From positions 77,501-141,500 of the forward strand of contig JAOTOM010004140.1 of NCBI GenBank assembly GCA_034440615.1: 64,000 nucleotides of DNA, given 5' to 3'. Numbering within the stretch: the first letter of the stretch is position 1; the number at the start of each line of letters is the position of its first letter. Under the pieces are notes generated by a model. It saw nothing but the letters and a program-made list of their open reading frames with translations, had not been told where the DNA came from and made no database searches. Made by a program: the position numbers and the translations under genes. Below are positions 53,315-63,942 of the stretch, piece by piece. Origin of the DNA: Ashinkailepas kermadecensis. Lineage: Eukaryota > Arthropoda > Thecostraca > Neolepadidae.

Positions 53315-55470
53315 GGTAAACTTGAAGCGCCTGCGTTGCTACCTACTAGCGGCCATAAATGAACTGTACGAAAGCGACACGGTTCCCGCATCCTGGCGAG
53401 AGAGCGTAGTCATGCCATTGCCAAAGCCGCACAAAGATCACTCCACCCCAAAAGGTTATAGACCTATCTCACTCACTAGCTGTGCCAGCAAGTTAGTCGA
53501 AAGCATGGTCAACACACGATTGAGGAAATTTCTGAGACACAACGACCTGCTCGACGAATTTCAGTGCGGCTTCCAGCGTCAAAAATCAACCACAGACAAT
53601 CTCATTAGATTAGCACATGACATACAAAGTGGTCTACGCATCAAACGCACAACAGTAGCTGCCTACTTGGACATCACTGCCGCATTTGACCGAGTACACA
53701 AATCAGCACTGGCACACAAACTCCACAAGATAGGCCTACGCGGACACATGGCAAACTTTATTCTCAACTTCCTTAGAGACAGGACCCTTAAGGTCCGATG
53801 CGGCAGTGTCACATCAAACACCACAATACAGGAGCAGGGCCTGGCTCAGGGGAGCGTGCTCTCACCGAGCCTCTTCATCATCATGATCAACGACATACTT
53901 GCTGACCACACTGACACTTCACTTAAGTACTCACTTTTCGCGGACGACATAGCCATTTGGACAACATCACAATGCTTCCTTAAAGGGGAAAAAAAACATT
54001 CAAGCAGACCACATTGCAAAGTGGTGCAAAACTTGCGGCTTAACCCTGTCCACAGAAAAATCGGCCACCGTCACATATAGCCGTCTCCGCCCAACACACA
54101 AAACTCTACTTAAAATCGATGGCAAGGCCATCGAACAGGTGAAATGCTTCAAGTTCTTAGGAGTACATTTAGACGAAAAACTCAGTTTCAACATCCACAT
54201 CACCACCATATCAAAGCGATGTGCGAAGCGCGTCAACATACTCAGAGCACTTGCAGGCACAGACTGGGGCGGAGACAGGAAAACACTACTACGACTGTAC
54301 ACATCAATCATACGACCCATCCTAGAATACAACAGCATCATTTTTGCCACCATTTCCGAAAGCCCGAGCCGAAAATTAAAAATCATCCAAAACAGCCGCA
54401 TCAGAGCAGCCACAGGTGCCCTTCGCACCACACCGATAGCCAGTCTACTAGTGGACTCAAACACGCCCCCACTCCACGACCGGAGGACACAACAGCTTCT
54501 TGGCCTCTTCCACAAGTTCGCCGATGACAACAAACACAAATCACTGGTATTCACGGATGGGTCGAAACACGAGGCAAAGGTAGGCATCGGCATCACTGGA
54601 GCAGGTCTCAGACTTTCAAAGCGTCTACCGGATAACTTCTCCATCTACTCCGCTGAAGCAATGGCCATTTTGGCCGCCATCACTATTCTCAAGAGACGTA
54701 AAGCTAGAAACGTAGTAATTTGATCAGACTCCAAATCTGTCCTCCAGTCAATTACCAACACCCACGACTGTCCACATCACTTCATTGATGTAATCCAACA
54801 ATTCGTGGCCCATAACGTAAAGTTAAACTTTTCTTTCCTCTGGATTCCGGGCCACGCCAACATGGTCCTTTACGGTAACGAAGAAGGAGATCGGCTCGCA
54901 AAGCAAGCCTTAGCATTGAACACTTACCCTAGCATGGAATACTCGGTAGACGACTGCGAAGCACTCCTACAACGCCACATTCGCCAACATCAACAGAACA
55001 AATGGACACAACACAACTCAACACAACACAAATCCAACCACACCCACGCCATCAAACCAACAATAGGTACATGGAACTCATCAAATCAATCTCACCGACA
55101 AAAAGAGGTCAATTACCTCCTTGTTCGCACGGTAAAGATCCCTCGGTGCTCTTCGATAAGAGTAAGCTAAAGCCGGCACCCTGGCAAAATCAACTTCTCG
55201 TCACTATCACAACACCCCCAACCCGACCCAAAACTACAAATTATTTTGTGGAGGAGTAAAGTAAAACTAAACCATTTAAACAACAGGAAACTGTCCCCAA
55301 CCCAGACCATCGCCTTCAGCACCTAAAATATCACGCAAACTAACGTAAAATTCCTTAACGTAAATGTCCACTTGCCCAATCACACACGCTCGCTTTATAG
55401 ACAGACAGGTAACGTACTCGCTTTAAAGGCGGCGCAAATGACCTTCATGGTCCTGCACGCCTAAAAAAAT
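53315..55470 (+). pseudogene. LINE-D: 5'-truncated RNase H LINE, frameshifted
   Basis: Reverse transcriptase begins mid-domain (PLPKPHKDHSTPKGYRPISLT), with YLDITAAFDRVH, EQGLAQGSVLSPSLF and FADDIAIW at 53322-53970. A frameshift near 53985 precedes the thumb and RNase H at 54139-54900: FTDGSKHEAK, SAEAMAIL, then a stop codon at 54721, then SDSKSVL and WIPGHANMVLYGNEEGDRLAK. The frame shifts again after about 55080. The 3' end appears to be the hairpin at 55428-55461 (GGCG/CGCC, inner GACC/GGTC) followed by TAAAAAAATC. The combination is of I-like type, related to LINE-C. Inactive. Confidence 0.85.
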
Positions 55471-55739
55471 CACTCTTCTCCCCTCCCCCCCGCTGCTCTG
55501 GGATCATCTCTCTGGAGGTCGACCACGCTTAGGTGGAGGTGCCTATCAGATAGCACACTTCATAGGTATCAATTGGCGACAGTACCTCCCTGGCTTCAGA
55601 CTAACCAGCATTACCTTTCCTCCATTACGTGAACACTGCCACGGTACCTCTCACCCATTACCTGCCATCACCATGGTGCCTCTTCTCTCTGGTGGCTTTC
55701 CCAGATCCTACGCCTGTCCACGCACCTAGGTGCTGCAGT
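55471..55739. other. No gene recognised
   Basis: C/T-rich spacer between LINE-D and the next minisatellite. Confidence 0.4.
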
Positions 55740-56115
55740 GGATCCGGCAGGATCATGCAGGACAGTCCTGGATATGACAGGATTTATTTGAAGGATTCTG
55801 CATGATTTATGCGCAAGATCCTGCAGGACAGCCCTAGATCCTACAATATTTATGTGAAGGATCCTGCAAGATTTATGTGAAGGATCCTGCAGGATTTATG
55901 TGAAGGATCCTGCATGATTTATGTGAAGGATCACGCAGGACAGTTCTGAATCCGACAGGATCTATGTGCAGGATCCTGCAGGACCCTGCAGGATTTATAT
56001 GCAGGATCCTGCAGGATTTATGTGCAGGATCCTGTAGTATCCTTGTTTCAATATCTCACACAGAATCCTGCAGGATCCTTCAAGACGCTGTCCTGCACAA
56101 TTGTGCAGGACAATC
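55740..56115 (+). repeat. 22-23 bp GGATCCTGCAGGA minisatellite
   Basis: About fifteen units of the form GGATCCTGCAGGATTTATGTGA, becoming irregular toward both ends. Confidence 0.9.
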
Positions 56116-57670
56116 CGTTAGGATTTTTCCACTAGGGATGCACGTGCCTTAGCTTTGCTTGCAAAACACACTCGATTTGAAGGCGCAAATGACCTTGATG
56201 GACCGGCACGCCTCGAAAAATGTATGTGAATGCTCTTTGCAGTACTCAATCCCATATTTCCAATATATCTTATATGGTAAAATATGTAGTCCTCTGAAGG
56301 TGTATCGCACTGCCTCAGTTGAATTTTGTATGTTAACAACACATTTTTATATGAGACTACCTCTGATGTCATCAAATCTCCAGAAAGAGATGCAAATTTA
56401 TACGTCCATGAGAAAACTCACCCCTTCTATTTTTCCACTTAAAGATTATTGACAAAAACCGTATGTATCCCCATAGGAAATGTAGTACGAATCCTTGTTG
56501 AACTTCTGGAACTTTAATAACTACTGAAAATCCTTTAATCTTTCAAAAGTTCATAAAACCTCTTCTTTCCTTAGTACATATCCGTAATAAAATTTATCCA
56601 GGTAATGTTGGTCACTGTTTATACTAAAATAAATAATTGACTAGAATAAAAATAAGTTTTGTCGATAGAAAAGATCCAGGTGAGACAACTCGGTGCATCT
56701 CGCGACAATTTCAAAACATTATTTTAGGATTCCAAAGGTAGCTTGAAGCTGGGTACTAATACTAAAGGATACAACGGAATCTAGTAGGTGTTCTAGTTCC
56801 AGCCCTAGTGACGTAGGAAGGAATATGCGGGATTTCTAGTAGAATCTACCAAGATTTTGGCATATACGGTGACGTCACGTAAACATGCCAAATACGTTTT
56901 AAAACCTGGCTAAGATTCATCTGTGGCACAGCGAAGACATCAGTGTTGTTGTGGTGGAGCATACGGCGTTTTCTAATTGTTGGCATGGGAAATTGAAATA
57001 TGAGGTTGATGAATATTGTTTGGATTCCTAGGTTCTTGAACATACTCTTAAGTTTGGTGCAGAAATTCTTCAGTTCACAGGATGCAACAACCCTCAGCCT
57101 GTTATCGTTCATATCCCTTAAAGTTTCACGAATATAAATTGAAACCGTAGCTGGATTTGCAAAATATGAACCTAGGCTTATCGGTAAATTTATGCTTTAA
57201 TGTGTTGTATGTGCCTTAATGTGCTTTAATGTGTTGATGTGCCCACTATGAGTTTGAAAAACTGCACAGATGTTTCGGGGGTGATCGCCCCCTACACCGA
57301 CCAACTTTTGGCTGACACCAGCTGAATCCAGCAGGGGTGGAGGAATTGGAGGAAATAATCTTCCAACCATGGCTCAGTCAGCTGACTACCATCCTCAAAG
57401 GGCCATCATTCATGTAAAGCTCCAGAGTCTGTTTGAACCTGACCATGTATGTTTTTGCACTTGTAGGACCTACTAATGTTCATCACAACACATTTTAAAA
57501 TCATTCAAACTAATTATCTAACCTGGTTCTCTCACCTGGTTGGCTCTCAAAATTCTCGAGCATCACTCACCCAGAGATGAGTTCTGTTGGTGACGTTTTT
57601 TATGTGTAAAGTCACAGGAAAGATGTAAATCTACTGTAATATTCACTGAAAATATACATATTTAGTGCAT
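56116..57670. other. No gene recognised; hairpin copy at 56182
   Basis: 56182-56212 resembles the LINE-D 3' hairpin (GGCG, AAATGACC, then CGCC) and may be a small retro-insertion. The remainder is AT-rich with no convincing exon. Confidence 0.5.
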
Positions 57671-57676
57671 AGTGAT

Positions 57677-57696
57677 GTATATATATATATATATAT

Positions 57697-57744
<48 letters not shown>
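57677..57744. repeat. (AT)n microsatellite
   Basis: TA dinucleotide run with a single AGAG interruption. Confidence 0.95.
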
Positions 57745-57747
<3 letters not shown>

Positions 57748-57754
57748 ATAGGCA

Positions 57755-57970
57755 GATACATTGCTTGGTAAATTTGCAGTTTAACGTGTTGTTTTTATTT
57801 GTTTTACTTTTTCTTCAGAATACTGTGTTTATGAAGGTGACTAAGATGATGGACCAATTATTTTCTGTGCAAATTAAAAGGTTCAAGAAAAAATCATTGG
57901 CACAGCAAATATGTGGTTCCATCATCTTAGTCACTTTCATGAACATGGTATTCTGAAGAATACAAAAACC
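57755..57970. mobile_element. Long-inverted-repeat element 3 (compact)
   Basis: CTTCAGAATACTGTGTTTATG with GGTGACTAAGATGATGGA (57813-57853) is repeated inverted at 57918-57958 across a 64-bp loop. The sequence matches the arms of the elements at 36400-36990. Confidence 0.85.
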
Positions 57971-58975
57971 TGCTGCAGATGTACCCATTGCTGGCTATTT
58001 TCACATCATCAGCATACATTCCTGGTTCACTTTGTTCTGAACAAATTTAACCATTTAATGATTCTGAACAGTTGCTGTCAATTTCAAGCTGGCTAATGTG
58101 AATGGATTTTGTTGAGGTCCAGCTATTGGAAACAGCCCTGAGGAAAAGTTTAGGCATATGTAAATGGTAGGTACCATGCTATTCTTTAGGTGCATCTAGT
58201 TTGAAGTTTAATGGAATGGTTCCTGGTGCACTTTCTATCACTTTTCTCCATGGGTAGGTATTCATACCATAGTATTCATACCATAGTATTCATACCATAG
58301 TATTCATACCATAAAGGAAAGAATGTCCTAACTCATTCAAATGGCATTAAACAAACAAACAAACAAAAACAATAGAAAAACACATTTTGGACAATGCAGC
58401 TACATGTTGTTTCCTGCCTCCACAACAAAATAATGGACAAGTATGGGCTAAGTTAACAAGTTAACCTACCCTAACCAATACTAATCTCTTTTCTCCAGAG
58501 TTTTCATCAGAATTACAAAAGCTTCTAACAATCTTAAAATCTGCAGTCACATTTACACCACGAATTACTGGTCACATGGTCTTAATTATGTTCAGGAGCA
58601 TGCCTACAGCATTGTTTTCTTCTAATGGCATTGAGGAGAAAGTACACAGATGCCTCCCTTTTGTTCTAAGAAATGATGCAAACATATTGGAAGTGAGGTA
58701 AGAAAAAGATGTGTTTGGTGTCGGTTTGCTCCCAGCTCATGGAATTTGAGAACACTGATGTCAATACTTCATCTCATGATAAGACAAACAAGCAGATCTT
58801 TAGACAGAAGCCATAAAGGAACAGAAACTTGGAGATCATGAATGGGTTGTAGATGAAGATGAAGGATGAATGGTCATTGTAACTGTTAATCAATCTGTAG
58901 TTCTGTCATGTTCAATCAATCCTTGTATTGGTACCAAGAGATACTCAGTATCAAATGTCAAAAACGCTTTAAAAA
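57971..58975. other. No gene recognised
   Basis: 58260-58312 is a 14-bp tandem repeat (ATTCATACCATAGT, nearly four copies). The rest has short frames only. Confidence 0.5.
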
Positions 58976-61832
58976 AAGGGGTGGGACAGGAGGCTACTAA
59001 AACATTAAAAACACATGCATACAATACTCAAACATTCCCACGTACAGCTCTTTTCAGCGCCTCCTTCAGCTTAAACTTAAAAGCCAGTCGCATATTCTCG
59101 GCCCTAACTTCCTCGGGGAGACTGTTCCAAAGAACTGCAGCACGGTACATGAAAGAGCGTTGCGCAAAAGAAGTTTTCAGGCGTGGGCGCTCTACTGAAA
59201 ACGGTGTTGATCGCGTAGATCGAGAGCTGACGTCACTTCTCAATGTCACAAGATCACGCAGGGTTTCAGGTGCTCCCGAGTGATGCACTGCAAGATGAAC
59301 CAGTGAGCAATCCCTAATGTCGACAAAGCGTTGTAAGCTAGGCCAGCCTAACCGCTCAATAACATGCGATATATGACCATAGCGAGAGGTCCTAGTTATG
59401 ATCCTAGCCGCCCTCATTATGACTTTTTGGATTCGCACGCGCTCGGTGTCACATGCAGCAGACCAAATTGAGCAACAGTACATCACATGGGGGAAAACCA
59501 GTGCAAGCACTAACTTCGACAGCGTTTCTTCAGTAAGAGAACGTACATGCTTGGCTAGAGGAAAGATGATGCGGTTACATTTCTTAGCAATATCGCCAAT
59601 TTGTTCACTCCATGTTAACGATTCGTCCATGGTCACACCCAGGTTTTTGATAGATGAGACACGTGAAATATCCGATCCAAGAACAGAGAGGCTGATGGTA
59701 GGCAGCCGCGCGATCATCTGGCGAGAACCAAAAATCACAAATTGCGTTTTAGATGGGTTGAGCTTGAGAAGATTTACACGGTACCACGAGCACATAGTTT
59801 CCAGGCACGATTCGAGACGGCGTTTGGCATACATTATGTCCTCCAATTTCGATGACAACATCGCCTGTGTGTCGTCAGCGTAAGCAACGACTTTAAAGAC
59901 ATCACCTATGTGTGAGAGAAGATCATTTGTGTACAACAAAAACAGAATTGGACCACACAAACTTCCTTGTGGAACACCACAGGATACGTTGCATACAAGT
60001 CTTCCGGGCCGAACTACCTGTCTGCGATTTGAAAGGTAAGATCTAAACCAAGAGCTGTCGATGCCGTACCACTCTAATTTGGTCAAGAGTCGGCTATGAG
60101 ACACGCAATCGAAGGCACTAGACAAATCTACTGATGCGAGCAGACAAACGCGGCGCCTTTCGATGCTATTTGTGACATAAGCTACTACATCAGCAAGGGC
60201 AGTTTCAGTAGAGTGAAGTGGTCGATAGGCATGTTGCGAGTTGTTAAGAAGACAATTTCGGTGGAGATACGCAGTGAGCTGGTTGACTACTATCTTCTCG
60301 CACAGTTTTGACACGTTACTCAAGATCGAGATGGGCCTATAACACTTGGGATCGTCAGGGCAGCCTTTCTTGAAGATTGGTACGATTTCAGCCAACTTCC
60401 ACAGTTCCGGAAAAGTACATGACGATAAACTAAAGTTGATTATGTGCAAAATATGTACACACACCGAAGGAAACGACATATTGAGCAATTTCAGGGACAC
60501 ATTGTCGTTACCACGAGCACTGGTAGGATTTAAATCACGCAGGGCATGAGAGAGTTCGGGAAGAGTGGCGGGCTTCAGCTTGAATGCTGAGCTAACAACG
60601 CGCGGAGGGCGAGGTTGATGCGCTGTATTTGGGCCTAAATCCCCTAAAGAATGCAAAGCAGCAGCCACGCGCTTGCCAGTTGAAGAAAAATGCCGGTTTT
60701 GGTCGTCAGCGAACAACTCCTTCTCCTGGTTGGAACGTGATGGTTCAGTTGATGGTGGAGTTGTCTTCTTCTGAAAGAGATGACGTCTAACGTGCGGCCA
60801 GACGTTGCCATTTTCTTCCAAAGTCCGATCGAAGAAACGGCTTTTGGCGACCAAGAGCTCAGTGGAGGTCCGTTGATTTAGCTCATGGTAGAGTTGCCAA
60901 TCCTCGTCACTCCCGGATCGGTCCGCTTGGCTGTGAGCCCAGTCACGTCGAAGGGTCAGGGCGCGGAGGTCAGCATTCTCAGCGATCCAGGGTGGCACTG
61001 AGCGGCGATTCGCGAACTTCGTGACGGTAGGGCAGTGAGCATCCATGACGCATTTCCAGATGTTCAACCATGCGTCCCACTTGCCGTCAACTGTGTTGGC
61101 CTCATACAGGCCAGACCAGTCCACCATGAGAAAAGCTAGGGGCAGCTGACCATGGAGGAGGTGACGGGTGCGCTGAAGAGTGATCTTTTGGCGTTGAAAC
61201 GACGGACGGTTTATTTTAGCTGTGACTGTGACTGCCCGGTGGTCACTGATGTGCACCTCCATGACGTCACAAGCCAAAATTGTGTCGGTGGCGTTGGAGA
61301 TCGCGATGTCGAGAAGCGTTTTTGAAGTGCACCGTGTGCCATCCCGGAGGTTTACAGTCTGTACGCGCGTGGGCTTCTTCACGAGTTGATGCAGACACAA
61401 GTCGTTCAAAATGGTGTTGAAACGTTTAACCCCCGGTTTTGAAGCGTCTAACAAATCGATATTCACATCCCCCATCACGAATAAAGGCAAGCCATGGCTA
61501 GTTGCGAAGTCAATTTGGTGCTCCAAATCATCCAGATCAGCACCTACGGTTCCATTGGGCGGGCGGTAGAGGCAGCCTACGATGACAGAGGTATCACGCC
61601 GGAGCTTCACCCGGATCCAAAGGGACTCGAGGCCGGAGCGAAGTGGTCCGAGAGGGGGTGTCAGTAGCTGGACTCCGTAGCACTCTCGGACGGCGATGGC
61701 GACGCCACCCCAACTCTCTGTGGACGTCCGCTCCTCATCGCAGTGTCTATCGGCTCTCTTGATGTAAAAACCATGTTGTGTTGACAAGTAGCATATCCTT
61801 GGTATTTGAAGCAAATGGATGAACATTGACAT
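58976..61832 (-). mobile_element. LINE-E: CR1-type LINE, 5'-truncated, frame intact
   Basis: Minus-strand element with truncated APE endonuclease, full reverse transcriptase and a short 3' UTR ending near the T/A-rich run at 58970-58982. It has no RNase H. No target duplication is obvious to me. Unlike LINE-B, C and D, its coding frame has no break, so it is probably the youngest LINE here. Confidence 0.85.
59028..61832 (-). CDS. LINE-E ORF2: endonuclease (partial) and reverse transcriptase
   Basis: The 934-codon frame reads through without stops. The endonuclease part keeps LYRPPN, MGDVNIDLLD (about residue 120) and ISDHRAV (about 195), but the family's N-terminal catalytic segment before GFYIKRADR is missing, so the first methionine is probably not the native start. 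Reverse transcriptase motifs follow: VPIFKKGCPDDPKCYRPISI, VDLSSAFDCVSH, CGVPQGSLCGPILF and the catalytic YADDT. The C-terminus (RSFMYRAAVLWNSLPEEVR) is typical of CR1/L2/Daphne-type LINEs. Its enzyme would nick target DNA and copy element RNA into it. With the truncated endonuclease, this copy is unlikely to be autonomous. Confidence 0.9.
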   Translation of the reverse strand: MSMFIHLLQIPRICYLSTQHGFYIKRADRHCDEERTSTESWGGVAIAVRECYGVQLLTPPLGPLRSGLESLWIRVKLRRDTSVIVGCLYRPPNGTVGADLDDLEHQIDFATSHGLPLFVMGDVNIDLLDASKPGVKRFNTILNDLCLHQLVKKPTRVQTVNLRDGTRCTSKTLLDIAISNATDTILACDVMEVHISDHRAVTVTAKINRPSFQRQKITLQRTRHLLHGQLPLAFLMVDWSGLYEANTVDGKWDAWLNIWKCVMDAHCPTVTKFANRRSVPPWIAENADLRALTLRRDWAHSQADRSGSDEDWQLYHELNQRTSTELLVAKSRFFDRTLEENGNVWPHVRRHLFQKKTTPPSTEPSRSNQEKELFADDQNRHFSSTGKRVAAALHSLGDLGPNTAHQPRPPRVVSSAFKLKPATLPELSHALRDLNPTSARGNDNVSLKLLNMSFPSVCVHILHIINFSLSSCTFPELWKLAEIVPIFKKGCPDDPKCYRPISILSNVSKLCEKIVVNQLTAYLHRNCLLNNSQHAYRPLHSTETALADVVAYVTNSIERRRVCLLASVDLSSAFDCVSHSRLLTKLEWYGIDSSWFRSYLSNRRQVVRPGRLVCNVSCGVPQGSLCGPILFLLYTNDLLSHIGDVFKVVAYADDTQAMLSSKLEDIMYAKRRLESCLETMCSWYRVNLLKLNPSKTQFVIFGSRQMIARLPTISLSVLGSDISRVSSIKNLGVTMDESLTWSEQIGDIAKKCNRIIFPLAKHVRSLTEETLSKLVLALVFPHVMYCCSIWSAACDTERVRIQKVIMRAARIITRTSRYGHISHVIERLGWPSLQRFVDIRDCSLVHLAVHHSGAPETLRDLVTLRSDVSSRSTRSTPFSVERPRLKTSFAQRSFMYRAAVLWNSLPEEVRAENMRLAFKFKLKEALKRAVRGNV

Positions 61833-62391
61833 GGTGGTGGTACTTCTTTGTGTTTTTATAGAAGCTTGAACCTTAGTTTTTCCATGCTGATCATAAGGTG
61901 AAAGAGAAGCCTCATAAGCTGGATAGTGAGAGTGGGGTCATGGCTTACTGGACTCAAAATGTGTTTTGCCCTTCAATATGTTGCATGGCAACCTGTAACC
62001 AATATGCTGATATTGCTATGCAAAACATTTACATTTGTTGTTGTTGAGGCTTCTTTCAGGGTTATTTTTGTGATATTGTGAGGAGGAAGATTATTATGTG
62101 GTTGATGGAGGTAAAGCATGACTGCAGGTTTTCAATGTGCTGTGCACTCAATGCTCAAGCTGACATATTACTGAGATGTAACTTGTTCTGTTGTCATCAT
62201 TGGATAACTAATGTAAACATGCTGATTATGTCATGTGGTATACAAATATTGCTTTGACTATGCATTCTTTCAGCTGTGTAAGACCACCTGGTTACATAGT
62301 CTTCCTAAAGTGGGATTGTGCCATGCCTATACTAATGCATTCTTCTTGGAATAGCTTGGTTTAACTTTAGCTTAATATGCTTCTGTGTAGC
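61833..62391. other. No gene recognised
   Basis: AT-rich intergenic-looking sequence with short frames only. Confidence 0.4.
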
Positions 62392-62395
62392 TTAA

Positions 62396-62862
62396 CATGC
62401 AAAACTGGAAGGGGGGTGGGACAGATTCCACCCACCCCTCCTGTTTTTTTATCACCATATTTCATACCAGGGCAAGTATATTGTGTGAAATATTGTGACT
62501 TTATTGGAAAGTGATAGCCACATCTTATGCGAAAAATCGAAATCTCCTGACAAATAGAGGAACCACAGGGGTGCAAAGTTGGGCAACTGGCTGGTGACTG
62601 ACTGCCCATCGACGAGCATTCTAGAGCACAATGATTTTGTCAGTGTGTTTGTACTGGCGGTGTGTAGCGGCCTATCTCGACCTCATTTGACCCTGAATGC
62701 ATTGCCTATGGTCATTATATTTGTACTGAAGTGAGTTCACTGCAGCTGTAATCTAACTTACAAATTTTATGCTTCCAACTTCAGTAGTTTCTGAGATATT
62801 ATGGGGGCCGAATCCGTCTCCTCTGGTGTGCGTTATGTGAGAAGCCTTTCAGCACATGCATG
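62396..62862. mobile_element. TTAA-flanked MITE 5
   Basis: TTAA at 62392-62395 and 62863-62866 with short inverted ends CATGCA. Subterminal GGAAGGGGGGTGGG...CCACCCACCCCTCC hairpin on the left and GGGGGCCGAATCCGTCTCC on the right resemble MITE 1. No exact AGGTCA sites. More decayed than the others. Confidence 0.6.
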
Positions 62863-62963
62863 TTAAATGAGGCATCCCTGCTACCTTCTTTTTCTTCTCA
62901 CACTGACTTGATAGTTTCATTGGATATTGCATAACATGTAATTGTATGTATTTAGCTGCATGC

Positions 62964-63016
<53 letters not shown>
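62964..63016. repeat. (AT)n microsatellite
   Basis: Uninterrupted TA dinucleotide run. Confidence 0.95.
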
Positions 63017-63020
<4 letters not shown>

Positions 63021-63099
63021 CTTTTTGTCCAGATTCCTAACTATTGACACTTCATCTCATCTAGTCTAGCAAATGGCCAAAGTTGCATGTGGTAGGGTG

Positions 63100-63285
63100 A
63101 TGGACAAGTCACCTAATGTGTTCACATTGGACATTGATAATGACATGGTCCTCTAAAATGATGTCCCAGCCCAATGACCTGAGAGAGCATCCTCGAAATT
63201 GTTATACCATAAGGTCAGCGAAGGATGGCCCGTCGGCTACACCAAAGGGCGGTGCATTGGTGCGGGGGAGGGGGGGGGGAGGGCG

Positions 63286-63318
<33 letters not shown>

Positions 63319-63333
63319 CATCAGCGGGCGAGG
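63100..63333. mobile_element. Right end of a TTAA element (partial)
   Basis: CGGGCGAGGG followed by TTAA (63334-63337) is the same terminus as the right end of MITE 3. A G run (63263-63280) and AGGTCA/TGACCT sites (near 63176 and 63211) fit the family. A (GGCT)n run lies at 63287-63317. I could not place the left end. Confidence 0.5.
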
Positions 63334-63587
63334 GTTAAGACCGTAACAAGACAAGCTCGAAGCGTCCGGGCTTGAATGTGAGACCTGATGTGGATGTCAC
63401 CCCTGGTTGTATGCACGGTGAAAGTCAAGTTGGGTCAATAATGATCTTGGTTTTCAGGACTCCAAGCTGTCGGACATCATCTGGGTTGGTCTGACGAATT
63501 GGTCAAATGTGCTGCCTGGAAATGTCGGGCTGCAAACGTTTCTGTGTTTCTGAAAAATACTCTGAGCAACTAACATTGATGATGTTA

Positions 63588-63597
63588 ATTTTCAGAC
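63588..63597 (+). other. Possible 3' splice site before the dihydrofolate reductase exon
   Basis: TTAATTTTCAG is preceded by CTAAC at about 63570, a plausible branch point. If used, the exon would begin at 63598 and a 5' untranslated exon would lie upstream. This is a motif match only. Confidence 0.35.
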
Positions 63598-63633
63598 ACC
63601 ACACAGCTTGTGTAGTATTGTACAGCCACTATA

Positions 63634-63713
63634 ATGAGGAAGATGAACATTATTGTTGCAATGGAAAAGAAGATGGGCATTGGAAAGAATAACGACCTGC
63701 CATGGAAGCTCAG
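63634..63713 (+). CDS. DHFR: Dihydrofolate reductase, first coding exon
   Basis: The exon encodes MNIIVAMEKKMGIG then KNNDLPWKLR, the N-terminus of dihydrofolate reductase, which reduces dihydrofolate to tetrahydrofolate with NADPH. The GIGKNNDLPW stretch, which lines the cofactor and folate pocket, is fully conserved. Translation can start at 63634 (MRKMN) or 63643 (MNIIV); an in-frame TAG at 63613 excludes a longer start. The exon stops after AG at 63713 and is followed by GTGAGA, a good splice donor. The intron falls after the second base of the arginine codon, the same place and phase as the first intron of vertebrate genes as I recall them. The rest of the gene lies beyond the window. 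An intact donor argues against a processed copy. Confidence 0.88.
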
Positions 63714-63715
63714 GT
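63714..63715 (+). other. 5' splice donor of the dihydrofolate reductase exon
   Basis: CTCAG|GTGAGA is close to the consensus donor and ends the conserved DLPWKLR coding sequence exactly where homology to the protein family is expected to continue in a second exon. Confidence 0.8.
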
Positions 63716-63778
63716 GAGATTTGTAGGTATGATGCCAACTATGCAAGTGTATTTAATCCACTAGAATCACACACATTG

Positions 63779-63942
63779 GGGACGAGTGGTCTAGGGGTTA
63801 GATGCTCGTCTCACAATCGGAAGATTGTGGGTTCGAATCTCGCCTGTCGCTACTCTTCGCCCGCGACCAATCGGTGCGAGAGATTGGCGACGCTATATGA
63901 CTCAACGGTCGACGTGTCGTAAAAACCAATAACCAACCAACC
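63779..63942 (+). mobile_element. tRNA-derived SINE
   Basis: 164-bp insertion with 14-bp target duplications (AATCACACACATTG at 63765-63778, AATCACGCACATTG at 63943-63956; one mismatch). The head has a polymerase III A box (TGGTCTAGGGG) and B box (GGTTCGAATCT) in tRNA-like spacing; the acceptor stem does not pair well, so it is a SINE and not a tRNA gene. The 3' end has a CGACGC/GTGTCG hairpin (63888-63919), then TAAAAACCAATAACC and an (AACC)n tail, equivalent in design to the LINE-A 3' end. It lies in the first intron of the dihydrofolate reductase gene. Confidence 0.88.

Noticed and set aside
63780..63852. Functional tRNA gene
   Set aside because: A and B boxes are good, but the acceptor stem and anticodon stem pair poorly, and target duplications mark a SINE.
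63653..63922. 89-codon frame overlapping the last exon
   Set aside because: It is out of frame with the dihydrofolate reductase exon and reads through the splice donor and SINE.
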